Part shown: piece after piece, positions 1 to 9,506 of the stretch
Numbering within the stretch: the stretch's first letter is position 1
How the letters are laid out: every line of letters begins with the position of its first letter
From: Leptolyngbya sp. SIO1E4
GTDB taxonomy: Bacteria > Cyanobacteriota > Cyanobacteriia > Phormidesmidales > Phormidesmidaceae
Assembly: GCA_010672825.2 (NCBI GenBank)
Contig: JAAHFU020000003.1
Coordinates: 682,001-746,000, forward strand
DNA length: 64,000 bases
Direction of reading: 5' to 3'
Notes under the pieces: generated by a model
The model's database searches: none
What the model was told of the DNA's origin: nothing
Seen by the model: only the letters and a program-made list of their open reading frames with translations
Made by a program: the position numbers and the translations under genes

Positions 1-1223
1 CGCACGGCTCGGGCGATCGCGGCTTTTTTCAACGCCTCGTCAGGCAGGGTGAGATCCTGAAGCGCCATGGCGATGACGGCGGTGTCGTCCATGTCAGGGT
101 AAAAGCGATTCTCAAATTCAAACGCCCAGCCACCTGGCTTACCTTTGGGGTTTTTAATGATCCAGTCGCCATAGTCGAGGATTTGCTTACTGAGCAGCCA
201 TTCCCCCGCCCGCACCAGGGCTGGATGGTCAGGGGCAAGGCCAGAATCGGTCAGCGATCGCAGAGCCAGACCCGTATCCCAAACGGGGGAAATGCAGGCT
301 TGCACCCAGTAGATGTCTTCCGTTTCGATAGCAAAGTTATCGACCGCCTGAATGCCACGCCGTACGATCGGGTCGTTCACGTCGTAGTCTAATGCGCGTA
401 GCGCCAGCAGAGAGTTGAGCATGGCCGGAATAATCCCACCCCAGTCACCTGTGGCTTCCTGGCGTTCAATAATCCATTGTTCGGCGCGCTGAATAGCCAC
501 GTCTCGAAAGGGCACGAAGTTCAAGGACTCGGCCAGCTTAAACCCTTGATCGAGCCACAGGAAGATATCACTCCAGTCACCGCTCTGAGGCAGTTCCCAG
601 CGTACGTTCTCAATGCCTTCGGCGTACAGCTCATCCAGCGTGATGGTGGGGTCGATAACGTACACGGGCTTTTGGTCAAACACGATCAAAAGCGGTACGG
701 TGCTGCCCCTGGCCCAGCTTGAGAGTTCGTAGATGGTTACCGGGAAGGGCTGCTCCAACAGCATGATCCAAGCGGGCAGCGAGGGCAGCCCTCGCCAGTC
801 ATAGCAGCCTATTAGGGCCAGGTGGAATTTGGTGAAGATGCGGGTTTTGCTAATGCCGCCCCGACTCAGAATAAAGTCTTTAGCGCGAACCAGGGCCGGA
901 TCGTGAGCTGGAACCCCCAACACCCGCAAGGCCGTGTAGGCTTCTACCGAGGTGCTCAGTTCACCCCCATCGCCGTAGAAGAGTTCCCAACCACCATGGT
1001 CACGCTGCTGCGATCGCAGGTACGTTTCGGCTTTGGCGAGGGGGCGATCGCGATCGGTGCCCCAAATCTTGTGCAGCAGAATGATTTCGGCGGTGATGGT
1101 AACATTCGACTCCAGGTCTGCCCACCAATACCCGTCTGGGTTTTGAATCGAGAGTAGGTAGTTTTGGGCAGCGGCAATGGCCTGATCCAGTCCTGTTATT
1201 TGCTGCGGGTCTTTGGTTTGCAT
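1..1223 (-). CDS. shc: Squalene-hopene cyclase, N-terminal two thirds (runs off window)
   Basis: Cyclises squalene to hopene/diplopterol, the first committed step of hopanoid synthesis, as a monotopic membrane enzyme. About 407 residues are visible of the roughly 630-640 usual for the family; the 3' end lies beyond base 1. Translation shows QW-type repeats (NPDGYWW near the N terminus, ATGDWGG, KPGGWAFEF) and the catalytic DxDD motif as PDMDDTAV near residue 376, the expected place for this family. The ATG at 1223 is preceded by a GAGGGG-like ribosome site. It is divergent from a hopanoid-associated glycosyltransferase, which supports the call. No lesion is seen in the visible part. Confidence 0.95.
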   Translation of the reverse strand, partial: MQTKDPQQITGLDQAIAAAQNYLLSIQNPDGYWWADLESNVTITAEIILLHKIWGTDRDRPLAKAETYLRSQQRDHGGWELFYGDGGELSTSVEAYTALRVLGVPAHDPALVRAKDFILSRGGISKTRIFTKFHLALIGCYDWRGLPSLPAWIMLLEQPFPVTIYELSSWARGSTVPLLIVFDQKPVYVIDPTITLDELYAEGIENVRWELPQSGDWSDIFLWLDQGFKLAESLNFVPFRDVAIQRAEQWIIERQEATGDWGGIIPAMLNSLLALRALDYDVNDPIVRRGIQAVDNFAIETEDIYWVQACISPVWDTGLALRSLTDSGLAPDHPALVRAGEWLLSKQILDYGDWIIKNPKGKPGGWAFEFENRFYPDMDDTAVIAMALQDLTLPDEALKKAAIARAV

Positions 1224-1412
1224 CTGAGCCCCTCATGCCAAATCGATGGTCATTGAGGCAGCATAATGCAAATGCTTAAGTTCAGGGAAGGTGTCGGCAG
1301 GAATGAACGGCGCTGCTGGATGACAACCATGAAGCAGAAGTTTGACTGGCCGTTTGCTGCCGATTCCAATGTAGGTTTGGGATGTAGGTTATCTGGGCAG
1401 TAAGGGCAATAA

Positions 1413-2585
1413 ATGGCAAGTGTGGGGTTGGGGTTAACGGTTTTATCGCTACTGATTTGGGTGGGAATGCTGGCGTTTTGGGGGCAGTTTTGGCGCGCTG
1501 ATCAGCAGCTAAATACCCAGGACAACCAAGCACCAGCCCCCTGGCCTACCGTTGCGGCAGTTATTCCAGCACGGAATGAGGCAGATCTGATTGGGGTAGC
1601 GGTGCGATCGCACCTTAGCCAGACCTATCCAGGCGGACTGTCTGTGGTGCTGGTAGATGACCAGAGTACCGACGGCACGGCAGCGATCGCGACTCAAGTC
1701 GCCACAGAATTAGGAAAAGCCACAAACCTGACCGTTCTGCCCGGCCAATCTCTGCCTACGGGCTGGACCGGCAAGCTTTGGGCAATGGAGCAGGGATTCC
1801 GCTATCTGCAACAGCAGCCGGTTTCCCCAGACTATGTTCTCTTTACGGATGCCGATATCGAGCACGATGTGGCCAGCGTGCAGCAGCTAGTGACCCAAGC
1901 GGAGGCGAAAGGGTTAGACTTGGTATCGCTGATGGTGCAGCTGCGCTGCCAAAGTTTTTGGGAGAGGCTGTTGATTCCAGCATTCATCTTTTTCTTTCAA
2001 ATGCTCTACCCCTTTCCTTGGGTGAATGATTCTCGCAAGAAAACAGCGGCTGCCGCTGGGGGGTGTGCTCTAATTCGCTTCAGCGCGCTGACTCGCATCG
2101 AGGGTCTGCAGGCGATTCGCCAAGCCCTGATTGATGACTGTGCGTTGGGGGCAGCGGTCAAAGCGGGTGGCCCGATCTGGCTAGGCTTGAGCACAACGAC
2201 CCTGAGCCTGCGCCCCTACCCAGATCTGCCAAGCATTTGGAACATGGTGACTCGCAGCGCCTATACCCAACTCAACTATTCTCCCTGGCTGCTGATAGGG
2301 ACCGTGTTCGGGATGATGCTGGTCTATCTGGTACCGCCAATGGGGGTATTGCTGGGGCTCATGGGCGGACAACTCATGCTAGTGCTGACAGGGCTGGGGG
2401 GGTGGCTGCTGATGGCTGGAGCCTACTGGCCGACTCTACGGCTGTATGGCGGGAATCCTCTACTGGCTTTGGCACTGCCGTTGATTGCACTGCTCTACAC
2501 CCTGATGACGCTGGACTCGGCTCGCCGACACTGGGTGGGCAAAGGCGGTGCCTGGAAAGGGCGAGTTTATAGCGATATTCGCTAA
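1413..2585 (+). CDS. hpnB: Hopanoid-associated family 2 glycosyltransferase (HpnB type)
   Basis: 390 residues. An N-terminal membrane segment (about 4-23) is followed by a GT-A glycosyltransferase domain with VVLVDDQSTDGT at 78-89 and the metal-binding LFTDADIEH around 144-151. Several hydrophobic segments follow in the C-terminal third (about 285-370). This layout and length match HpnB, a glycosyltransferase family found beside hopanoid genes; its exact acceptor is not established from sequence. It is divergent from shc, with a 189-bp gap that should hold both promoters. The sugar donor cannot be read from the sequence. Confidence 0.85.
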   Translation: MASVGLGLTVLSLLIWVGMLAFWGQFWRADQQLNTQDNQAPAPWPTVAAVIPARNEADLIGVAVRSHLSQTYPGGLSVVLVDDQSTDGTAAIATQVATELGKATNLTVLPGQSLPTGWTGKLWAMEQGFRYLQQQPVSPDYVLFTDADIEHDVASVQQLVTQAEAKGLDLVSLMVQLRCQSFWERLLIPAFIFFFQMLYPFPWVNDSRKKTAAAAGGCALIRFSALTRIEGLQAIRQALIDDCALGAAVKAGGPIWLGLSTTTLSLRPYPDLPSIWNMVTRSAYTQLNYSPWLLIGTVFGMMLVYLVPPMGVLLGLMGGQLMLVLTGLGGWLLMAGAYWPTLRLYGGNPLLALALPLIALLYTLMTLDSARRHWVGKGGAWKGRVYSDIR

Positions 2586-2632
2586 ATCGTCACGACACGT
2601 CAGTTCGTTGAAGGATGTCGATGATTGGCAGC

Positions 2633-3511
2633 TTATTCACCCCCTTCATCTCTTATCCGGGATCCACGTTGAAATAAGGATTCAGCAGTGATGGGTAGCC
2701 GTCGACGGAGGGATTCCCTTTCACGGATCTCTTCTATCGTGAGCCAGTACTGCCCATCTTCGTAATCGTCTCCCAAGCCGGGCGGATGGTTATGGAAATC
2801 TACCTCGGGGCGGGTAGCCCCGTCATCTACACGCGCCTCGAAAACTCGGCGACGGAGATTATAGACCTTGGATTGTCGCGATCGCTGATCCCAAAAATAA
2901 ACCTTTTCATCCACCACAAAGGGAGTATGATTTCGACCTAGCAAAGCTATCTCGCCATCAGAATGGCGAACCCAAAGATCCATTTCAACGGAGTTGAGGC
3001 TAATTTTCTCTTCATCGGGCACCATGCATTCCAACAACATCAGCCCCTGCGGATCTAGCAGTTCAATATGGGGCCTAGTGCAGGCTTCAGCACTGTTCAC
3101 TTCCTCAAACAAAGGAAGTAATTCGGTCTTTCCTGAATCCAAGTCTAATAAGCAGTAGTCTTCTTCATGATTCAGCAGTACCGTGTGGTCAACGGTATCG
3201 ACCGGTACGCCCTTGAGGCAACGCTCACTCGGGTCATTCACCCATCCCTGATACAAAATTGTGAGTTTATCAGTTTCTAGATTGTAAGTACCTAAAATTT
3301 GCTGACTGCGGCTACGACACTCGTTGAAGCAGCGCTCAGAGCTGAACATTCCCCCAGAGCCGAAAACAGAAAGGTTGGCGGTGAAGACCCCAATCTTTCT
3401 GTCGTCAGTGTTTTTGATCGGGCCGAATTTAGCATATGAGCTGCAGTCACAGAAAATTTCGCAGGCACTTCCCAGAATGAGTAACGGCAAGAAGTAAAGC
3501 GATCGCCACAT
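2633..3511 (-). CDS. Uncharacterised exported protein
   Basis: 292 residues of unknown function. The first ~17 residues form a signal-like hydrophobic stretch ending LILGSACEIFC; the cysteine could be a lipidation site, but the lipobox is imperfect (Gly at -3). The rest is polar with many Asp, Glu and Arg and several cysteines (for example CFNECRSRSQ), and reads like a beta-rich secreted domain with repeated 'LDLDSGKTELL'-type turns. No family is recognised. It is convergent with hpnB and sits at the 3' end of a minus-strand accessory patch that also holds sulfotransferases. The ATG at 3511 is the only good start. Confidence 0.55.
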   Translation of the reverse strand: MWRSLYFLPLLILGSACEIFCDCSSYAKFGPIKNTDDRKIGVFTANLSVFGSGGMFSSERCFNECRSRSQQILGTYNLETDKLTILYQGWVNDPSERCLKGVPVDTVDHTVLLNHEEDYCLLDLDSGKTELLPLFEEVNSAEACTRPHIELLDPQGLMLLECMVPDEEKISLNSVEMDLWVRHSDGEIALLGRNHTPFVVDEKVYFWDQRSRQSKVYNLRRRVFEARVDDGATRPEVDFHNHPPGLGDDYEDGQYWLTIEEIRERESLRRRLPITAESLFQRGSRIRDEGGE

Positions 3512-3608
3512 GGGGGTACTTTGATGCCTCGCTTTTCACATACCTTATGATCTTAAAGCGTAATCCCTACTCGCTCAGCTAAAGCATCCCTGACTTCAAG
3601 GCAACAAA

Positions 3609-3647
3609 TAATCACTGGCCAGTGATTAATTCTGGCCAGTGATTAAT
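3609..3647. repeat. 20-bp perfect palindrome plus a repeated half
   Basis: Bases 3609-3628 form a perfect palindrome with half-site TAATCACTGG. The string CTGGCCAGTGATTAAT is then repeated at 3632-3647. It lies between the exported protein (starting at 3511) and the 3' end of the sulfotransferase gene (3676). It could be an operator for the 2633-3511 gene or a hairpin after the sulfotransferase gene; there is no T-run to make it a classical terminator. Confidence 0.5.
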
Positions 3648-3675
3648 GAACTCTTTGCCCTATTATTGCAAGCGC

Positions 3676-4392
3676 TTACTTGTTTACAACTTGTTCAAAC
3701 TCATAACCAAACAGTTCAATTTCAGCAGCGCACTTTTCACGAATATATTCAATTTGTTCAGGGTTTAATATCTCTGAGTAGTGCTTTTTGCTTTTTCTAG
3801 ATTTGTTCTTGGTTCTGGGCAACCAGTTATCGAATGGAATGTTTAAGCGTTCACATATAGACGCTGTATCCTCCATCAAATTCTCGAATCTGCCCACGAA
3901 ATCTACAGCGACTTCCCCATCGATAGTATAGATAGGAAAATTTGCATCTGGGTCATTATTCTGCAGAGACTCATCCATCGTAACGACTTGCTTAGTCTTT
4001 TCAATATTCCAGTAATATCGAGAAACCGCCCGATCCCAAGGATTTCTGACAAAGCAGAATTTGAAATAACTATTCCAGATATCTTCCCCTATGAGGTCAC
4101 GAATTTTTTTGGCCGTAATGTGATGATAGTAGATGGACTTTTTGGGAGCAGGCTTTTTACCTCGGCGAATCAGATTTTTCCAATCTCTCAGAGAATACTC
4201 TGACCATTTCACCGGCACCCCATAATTCTGGGGATAAATTCCCATTTCCGATCGGATCAACTCATCGTTGTAGATGACAGGAGTAATGATGTCATCTTTT
4301 CCGCAGAATCTAGACAAGGAAATTTCAACACTGGTTCCAGCGGTTTTGCGTGTTTTGACGAATATATATTTGTACTTGTGGGAAATGATCAT
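3676..4392 (-). CDS. Sulfotransferase family protein
   Basis: 238 residues. The N terminus YIFVKTRKTAGTSVEISL carries the 5'-phosphosulfate-binding loop (about 13-21), and FVRNPWDRAVSRYY (about 114-127) is the 3'-phosphate-binding motif. Both are hallmarks of PAPS-dependent sulfotransferases of the carbohydrate type (Sulfotransfer_2-like). Such enzymes move sulfate from PAPS to a hydroxyl of a glycan or small molecule; the acceptor here is unknown. The gene starts 45 bp downstream of the Asp-box protein gene on the same strand, so the two could be co-transcribed. A second, distinct sulfotransferase lies on that gene's other side. Confidence 0.8.
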   Translation of the reverse strand: MIISHKYKYIFVKTRKTAGTSVEISLSRFCGKDDIITPVIYNDELIRSEMGIYPQNYGVPVKWSEYSLRDWKNLIRRGKKPAPKKSIYYHHITAKKIRDLIGEDIWNSYFKFCFVRNPWDRAVSRYYWNIEKTKQVVTMDESLQNNDPDANFPIYTIDGEVAVDFVGRFENLMEDTASICERLNIPFDNWLPRTKNKSRKSKKHYSEILNPEQIEYIREKCAAEIELFGYEFEQVVNK

Positions 4393-4437
4393 GGGTTCAA
4401 AATTCCATTTACAGCCAATTCAGACTAATCTGACTAA

Positions 4438-6888
4438 TCAGAATAGGATCGTGAGCAATCCAACGGTTAGGACAAACCCTGAGACTGCACTGAATAGCTG
4501 AAGTCTCCTTCTCTTAGTACTGCTGGATATTTTCAGCACTTTAGCAACCGCAAAATAAGTACCGATTGCCACGATGAGAGCCGGAATAAATCTGCTATAA
4601 GGATAGTATGTCAGAGACTTTTCCGTCACAAGCAAACCCGTTTTCACCATGTCATCCGGGCGATTCGGCTGTTCTTCAATTTCAATAATCTGCCAAGTAC
4701 TGCCCCCATCTATCGATTTAAAGACTTCAGCAGTGGCAGAACCGAAGGCAAAAACAGTTTGGTCATCTTTATAAGACGGTGAAAACTGAATGCTTGTCGA
4801 GGAAGTTGGGACGGTATCAAACGGCAGTAGAGGAACATTCTTCTCCTGCAGATCATTCCCCACTTGCTGAAAAGTTACACCAGCATCTGTTGATCTAAAG
4901 ATCCCTTTGCCTTGAATACCGATAATGAGTGTCTTATCAGCTGTGTAGTTTGGGGAAAGGGCAATAATTTCAACAACGCTTTCTTCACCCAGGGTTGAAC
5001 TTTTTAAAGCTTCCCAAGTCTCACCGTCATCTTGAGTTTTGAAGATGCCGTGATCAGTTCCAGCAAAAATGGTCTTATCTGTCTCGTAATCTGGTGACAT
5101 CGATATCGCGAGCCACAGCTCCGATTCAAGGGCATCGCCTGCTGTCATCAAAGTCCACGTTTTCCCAGCATCAGCTGTTTTATAGATTCCAGTAGCGCTC
5201 GATGCATAAAGGGTTTCATCATTTCCGTAGTTCGGCGATATCACAAAAGAGTTCAGTTTCTCATCGATAGAGCCAACAGCGGAAAAGGTCTTACCCCCAT
5301 CTGTAGACTGTGATACGAGCCCTCCATATCGAGTGACAATGTAGACCGTCTGATCATTAGCGAAATCAGGGGAAACAACAATAAACCTGCCACGGGTAGA
5401 ATAATCTTCCTTTCCTTTTACTATGATTTCATCCCAGGTTCTACCAGAATCTTCCGATCTGAAATAGTAATAGTTCAGCATCGCAAAAAGTGTCTGATCA
5501 GAACGGTAATTGGGTGAAAAGATAAGATCATAGAAGCGTGCTCTGTGCACTTCTAAGGTGCGATCGCCATACCGATTAAAAAGCACTTTCGTCAACCCTG
5601 AATTGATCGGGGTCCAGCTATCTCCAGAATCACTGCTGATGTACGCTTCATTTTTATAAGTACCGACAGTGATTGTTGAATCCTCTGGGTAGCTGGGTGA
5701 AATTGAAAGGGAAGTGATCGCCCTTGAGGAGAGCGTATCGAGCTGCTGCCAGCTATTGCCTGCATCTGTAGTTTTAAATAACCCGTCAAACCCCGCTAAG
5801 AAGATCGTTTGATCATCCTGAAAGCTTTCTGTAATGTTGAGGTCTGTGAAATGTGGTTCTTTATCCTTATCTGCCTGTCCTGTTTTAGTTAATCCTGTAC
5901 TATATTTCTCCCACGACTCACCCTCGTCATCTGATCTGTACAGCCCTCCATGCCACGTTGAAATAAAGAGGGTTAAGTTTGCCTGGTCATCGACAATGGT
6001 TTCAATATCTTGAATAGAATCATCAATAGCGTCTTCCCCTACTTCAGCAAAAGAAAGCCCATCATCTATTGACTTGAAGAGTTTACCGTCTTCAGTTCCA
6101 ACAAAAACTAAGTCCGAATCTCCATTCGCCGTAGCTTCTATTGAAACAACCTTGCCAAAATCGCGGAACTCAAACCCCTGCGTCCAAGAAAGACCATTAT
6201 CTTCAGATGCAAAGAAAGCGCCTGCCTCATCAATGGCGAAGAGCTTATTCCCCGATTCACTGCATTCAATCGCGTCAATCTTATTGGCTTGCAGTGTTCT
6301 ACTCCACGCTTCTCCACCCTCATCAGCAATGTAAAGATTCTTATCTGTATCTCGCGCCAATGCTGATGAGGAAAATTCTCTTAGAGAACATAATTGGTCA
6401 ATGTTGAGCGAGACTAATCCAGTATTAATCTTGTGCCAACTGTCCCCAGCATCCTCAGATTTATATATTCCATCCCCTGTCGAAGATGCGAACATGATTG
6501 AGTTTGCAGCAGCTGTCAGCCCTGAAAGGTTATTTTGGTTATCTAACCCCTTGAATGGCCTTTCCCAAGTAGAGCCACCGTCTTCTGACTTAAGCAGATT
6601 GCCTCTGACCACCACAAACAGCGTTTGATTTTCCCCAAAATTCTGTGAAACTTCTACATGTGAAACAACGTCATGGGGACTATGAGCATAAGCTGGCTGA
6701 ACATTGATCAAGCAAGTAGTGAGCACAACCCAGAGAACTAGTGCATTTGGAATTAATGCACCTATAAACACTTTAAGGATTGACAACTTTTGCCAATCCC
6801 AACTGTGCTCTATTTTTAATCTGAAGGTAAATAATTGCTCTAGGCTAAAGCTTTCTTCCACTCCTTTGGTATGTCCTTTGTGGAACAT
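4438..6888 (-). CDS. Membrane-anchored Asp-box (BNR) beta-propeller protein
   Basis: 816 residues. After a basic N-terminal stretch there is a hydrophobic segment (about 40-68) ending QPAYAHS, which looks like a late signal or anchor. The body contains about 14 Asp-box motifs of the form SxDxGxTW (SEDGGSTWERP, SEDAGDSWHKI, SDDEGESWEKY, SIDGGSTWQII and others), the hairpins that stud sialidase, VPS10 and HCF136-type propellers. Two hydrophobic segments close the protein (FIPALIVAIGTYFAVA and VSGFVLTVGLLTILF). No catalytic sialidase residues were identified, so binding rather than hydrolysis is the safer guess. It is flanked by two sulfotransferase genes on the same strand; a joint surface role is inference only. 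Confidence 0.7.
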   Translation of the reverse strand: MFHKGHTKGVEESFSLEQLFTFRLKIEHSWDWQKLSILKVFIGALIPNALVLWVVLTTCLINVQPAYAHSPHDVVSHVEVSQNFGENQTLFVVVRGNLLKSEDGGSTWERPFKGLDNQNNLSGLTAAANSIMFASSTGDGIYKSEDAGDSWHKINTGLVSLNIDQLCSLREFSSSALARDTDKNLYIADEGGEAWSRTLQANKIDAIECSESGNKLFAIDEAGAFFASEDNGLSWTQGFEFRDFGKVVSIEATANGDSDLVFVGTEDGKLFKSIDDGLSFAEVGEDAIDDSIQDIETIVDDQANLTLFISTWHGGLYRSDDEGESWEKYSTGLTKTGQADKDKEPHFTDLNITESFQDDQTIFLAGFDGLFKTTDAGNSWQQLDTLSSRAITSLSISPSYPEDSTITVGTYKNEAYISSDSGDSWTPINSGLTKVLFNRYGDRTLEVHRARFYDLIFSPNYRSDQTLFAMLNYYYFRSEDSGRTWDEIIVKGKEDYSTRGRFIVVSPDFANDQTVYIVTRYGGLVSQSTDGGKTFSAVGSIDEKLNSFVISPNYGNDETLYASSATGIYKTADAGKTWTLMTAGDALESELWLAISMSPDYETDKTIFAGTDHGIFKTQDDGETWEALKSSTLGEESVVEIIALSPNYTADKTLIIGIQGKGIFRSTDAGVTFQQVGNDLQEKNVPLLPFDTVPTSSTSIQFSPSYKDDQTVFAFGSATAEVFKSIDGGSTWQIIEIEEQPNRPDDMVKTGLLVTEKSLTYYPYSRFIPALIVAIGTYFAVAKVLKISSSTKRRRLQLFSAVSGFVLTVGLLTILF

Positions 6889-7105
6889 AACAGCCTCCCA
6901 ATATTTTGAATTTACTAATAGAAATTGATGTCAGCTTCATGGACTACTGGCTTCTCGTTGCTGTATGCCTGTGTCTAAAACAGATACACTCTGAAAACAA
7001 AAATATTTCGGGTTGAAGGCTGAGCCTTTCCCGTTCTACACGTTCTTGACAGAATATCTCATCTGCCTAACATTTCAATTTCGCTCAGGAACATGAGCGT
7101 CAGTG

Positions 7106-7990
7106 TCATAGGCTATTCACCTTGGCGCTACTGCAATCGATATCTAAAACAGATGAAAGTTGGGATAGTTGCTTGCAACAGTCTTGATATACTGACTGGG
7201 CTTCATCAATCGCAGGCTGCGAAATCGTCTGTTTAAGTTCTCGCTGGGTTCTTATAATCTGACCAGCCATAATTTTACCGCGATGATCTCCAACATGCTT
7301 AGAGCCTGTCATTTTTAGGATTTGATACTTTTCAGAAAACCCTGTATCAGTCTCCAAGAATTTCTGGAGAGACTCAAAAACCAAAGGACTGTTTTCAATC
7401 AACTGATCATGTCGAATGAGTAAGGCCTTTTTATGATCACCCATTTTATGGGCGTAGGTTACCAGAGTCTTTAAGCGATTACAGTAGTAAGCCAAGGTCT
7501 CTTCCTCCGACCAGTGAGGCTTGAGGTCACGAATACTGACGAGACTTCTATTGGGTTCTCTAACCAAGAAAATAATATGTATATTTTCGGATAGCAATAA
7601 GCTAGGATCGAGCAGCTTATTATCGTGCAAAAGTTTGTCTAAGATATATTTTTCTTGGAGAGCAAGTTTCTGTAAATCTCCCAAGTTTCGATATTCTTGT
7701 GCTTGCCAGTAAACTTTACACATTAGCTGCTTAAAGTCTTGGGCAGACTGATAACCAATATGAGTTTCACCGTAGCCGATAATTTCAGGATTGGCATTGA
7801 GAATATGCGTTAGCAAAGACGACCCTGAGCGCATATGGCTCAATATCCACAATACTCGGTAAGGTCGCTTACGAAGAGCAATTTTATAGGGGTCTGAGGC
7901 TTGGTACACGCGGTAGTGCAAGTACTGCTTAACCCAATGGTTCTTCCAGAGGCGAATTTGATGACGAAAGGTGCTTAACGGATGATTCAT
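7106..7990 (-). CDS. Sulfotransferase family protein (Sulfotransfer_3-like)
   Basis: 294 residues. LWILSHMRSGSSLLTHIL (about 47-64) is the PAPS 5'-phosphosulfate loop, followed by NANPEIIGYGETH as in Sulfotransfer_3/Stf0-type enzymes. IIFLVREPNRSLVSI (about 138-152) is the 3'-phosphate-binding motif. It differs clearly from the sulfotransferase at 3676-4392, so the pair is not a recent duplication. The acceptor is unknown. Gaps to its neighbours are about 190-220 bp, so an independent promoter is likely. Confidence 0.8.
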   Translation of the reverse strand: MNHPLSTFRHQIRLWKNHWVKQYLHYRVYQASDPYKIALRKRPYRVLWILSHMRSGSSLLTHILNANPEIIGYGETHIGYQSAQDFKQLMCKVYWQAQEYRNLGDLQKLALQEKYILDKLLHDNKLLDPSLLLSENIHIIFLVREPNRSLVSIRDLKPHWSEEETLAYYCNRLKTLVTYAHKMGDHKKALLIRHDQLIENSPLVFESLQKFLETDTGFSEKYQILKMTGSKHVGDHRGKIMAGQIIRTQRELKQTISQPAIDEAQSVYQDCCKQLSQLSSVLDIDCSSAKVNSL

Positions 7991-8179
7991 AGATTTCTGG
8001 ATGCTGTAGTTCTCTTACAAATTCAGCTTTCAAATTCAAGGTCTAGAGTCAAGTCTCTAGGTCAATTGCATCGACATCAGTTTTAAGAACGGGTAAATCT
8101 CTCAATGAAAGGCTCTAAAAGATCAGTAAATCAAGTTTCCTAAAGTTCGAAGCGTGGAGTTATTGATGATTATGATTGA

Positions 8180-9190
8180 CTACTCAGATTGAGCATTGAC
8201 AAACGCTGGCCACTGTAGCCAAGCTGGCAGATCAAGGTCATAATGCCCCGCTTGTTCTGATGGGTAAATGCCCTTTTCGATGAGTTGAATAAGATGGGGT
8301 AAAGCTTGAATGAACTCAGGTGAATGCTTGGCAGGATGAACCGTCCAGGCTTTAGGCGATGCGAGATCTGCCCGGACATATTCCGTTTGCTCTAATCGTT
8401 CACTTGTCATGGGTTCAAAGGACGAGATCGCCCCCTGCATTGGCCCAGTTCCTGGACGTAGACGGCGCTCTACCTTTGCACTGATGGCTTGCAAAGGTTT
8501 AGGAACCCAACGAGACCACAGGGGTTTGAACTTCCAGGACAGTGGAATGGGGGACAGTTGGGCAAACCGTCTCCGATCAACTAAGTAAGCCCGCATACTA
8601 AAAAACTTATGCGCATAAAATCCTCGCTCATCTTGCTTAAACGAATGGGGTTGAAAGAGTTTCCCTTCTGGATGAGGAGGCCCGCAGAGCGGTCGAATCG
8701 CTGAAATTGTGGGCGTGGTCTGCAGCAATTGAATGGCTTCAGAAATCCAGTTAAAGTCTGGTGCCTGATATAGCAACATATCGGCATCGAAGTGAAGATA
8801 GTAGTCCGATGCAGCTTTTTCGATGCAGTACAGCGATGCATAGACCGTAGATCCTTTCCAATTGTGGGTATGCCCCCGCATCAGCTGTGCCTGAGCGGCC
8901 CCAAAATATTTTGCGTAGATCTGATCAACCAGGGCTGGGTCGTAATCTATTTCAACGATTCGATCCATCACGCCTGCATCTATCAGGGCTTGGCAGGCCT
9001 GTCGCACATCATGCTGACTTCCGGTGCCATATCGCTGCAGTTTGTCCCCAGATAAAGGCGCTGTATCGAGTGCCAAAACTCTTTCCACAAAGGGATAATT
9101 GCAGGTTTTGATGAGATGGGGAATGGTGGTTTGTAAGTAAGGTAAGTCCGTTCTCGCGGCAAGGATCCAGACAGAAACTGGCATCGACAT
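8180..9190 (-). CDS. Probable glycosyltransferase (GT-A-like), uncharacterised
   Basis: 336 residues. MPVSVWILAARTD and FVERVLALDTAPL resemble the nucleotide-sugar-binding first half of GT-A folds, and DYYLHFDADMLLY (about 129-141) supplies a DxD-type metal site. It is cytosolic, with no membrane segment. The family is not one I can name; related proteins are usually annotated only as hypothetical or glycosyltransferase-like. It closes the accessory patch with the two sulfotransferases, and glycan building followed by sulfation is a reasonable but unproven joint role. Confidence 0.55.
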   Translation of the reverse strand: MSMPVSVWILAARTDLPYLQTTIPHLIKTCNYPFVERVLALDTAPLSGDKLQRYGTGSQHDVRQACQALIDAGVMDRIVEIDYDPALVDQIYAKYFGAAQAQLMRGHTHNWKGSTVYASLYCIEKAASDYYLHFDADMLLYQAPDFNWISEAIQLLQTTPTISAIRPLCGPPHPEGKLFQPHSFKQDERGFYAHKFFSMRAYLVDRRRFAQLSPIPLSWKFKPLWSRWVPKPLQAISAKVERRLRPGTGPMQGAISSFEPMTSERLEQTEYVRADLASPKAWTVHPAKHSPEFIQALPHLIQLIEKGIYPSEQAGHYDLDLPAWLQWPAFVNAQSE

Positions 9191-9506
9191 AGCAAACTCC
9201 TAAGGGCTGCAGGGGGAGAAGATCCCTCCGAGGAAGCGTATATTGATCAGCGTGCCATAGCTAAACAGTTAGGCTATGAAGCTTTTCCACTGGTTGTCTT
9301 ATGCCCAGAGTGCCCATCTCTGCTGGTAGAACTATCAGCCTCAAGTTTCTAGAAGAACACCAGGTTGCATCGGTGTTTCTGCGGGGAGCCGTGTTTCTGT
9401 GAGAACGCCCCTCCCGCCTCTTACCCAAATGTCGCTGGCAAAATTTTCCCTTTCCCGTGAGAACTGCCGGGAGCGATCTATGCTGGTTTAGCCCTTGGAT
9501 TAAACC
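9191..9506. other. Divergent intergenic region, no gene seen
   Basis: This 316-bp gap separates the minus-strand glycosyltransferase-like gene from menA. It should contain both promoters. I see no convincing ORF, RNA gene or strong hairpin in it. Confidence 0.5.
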
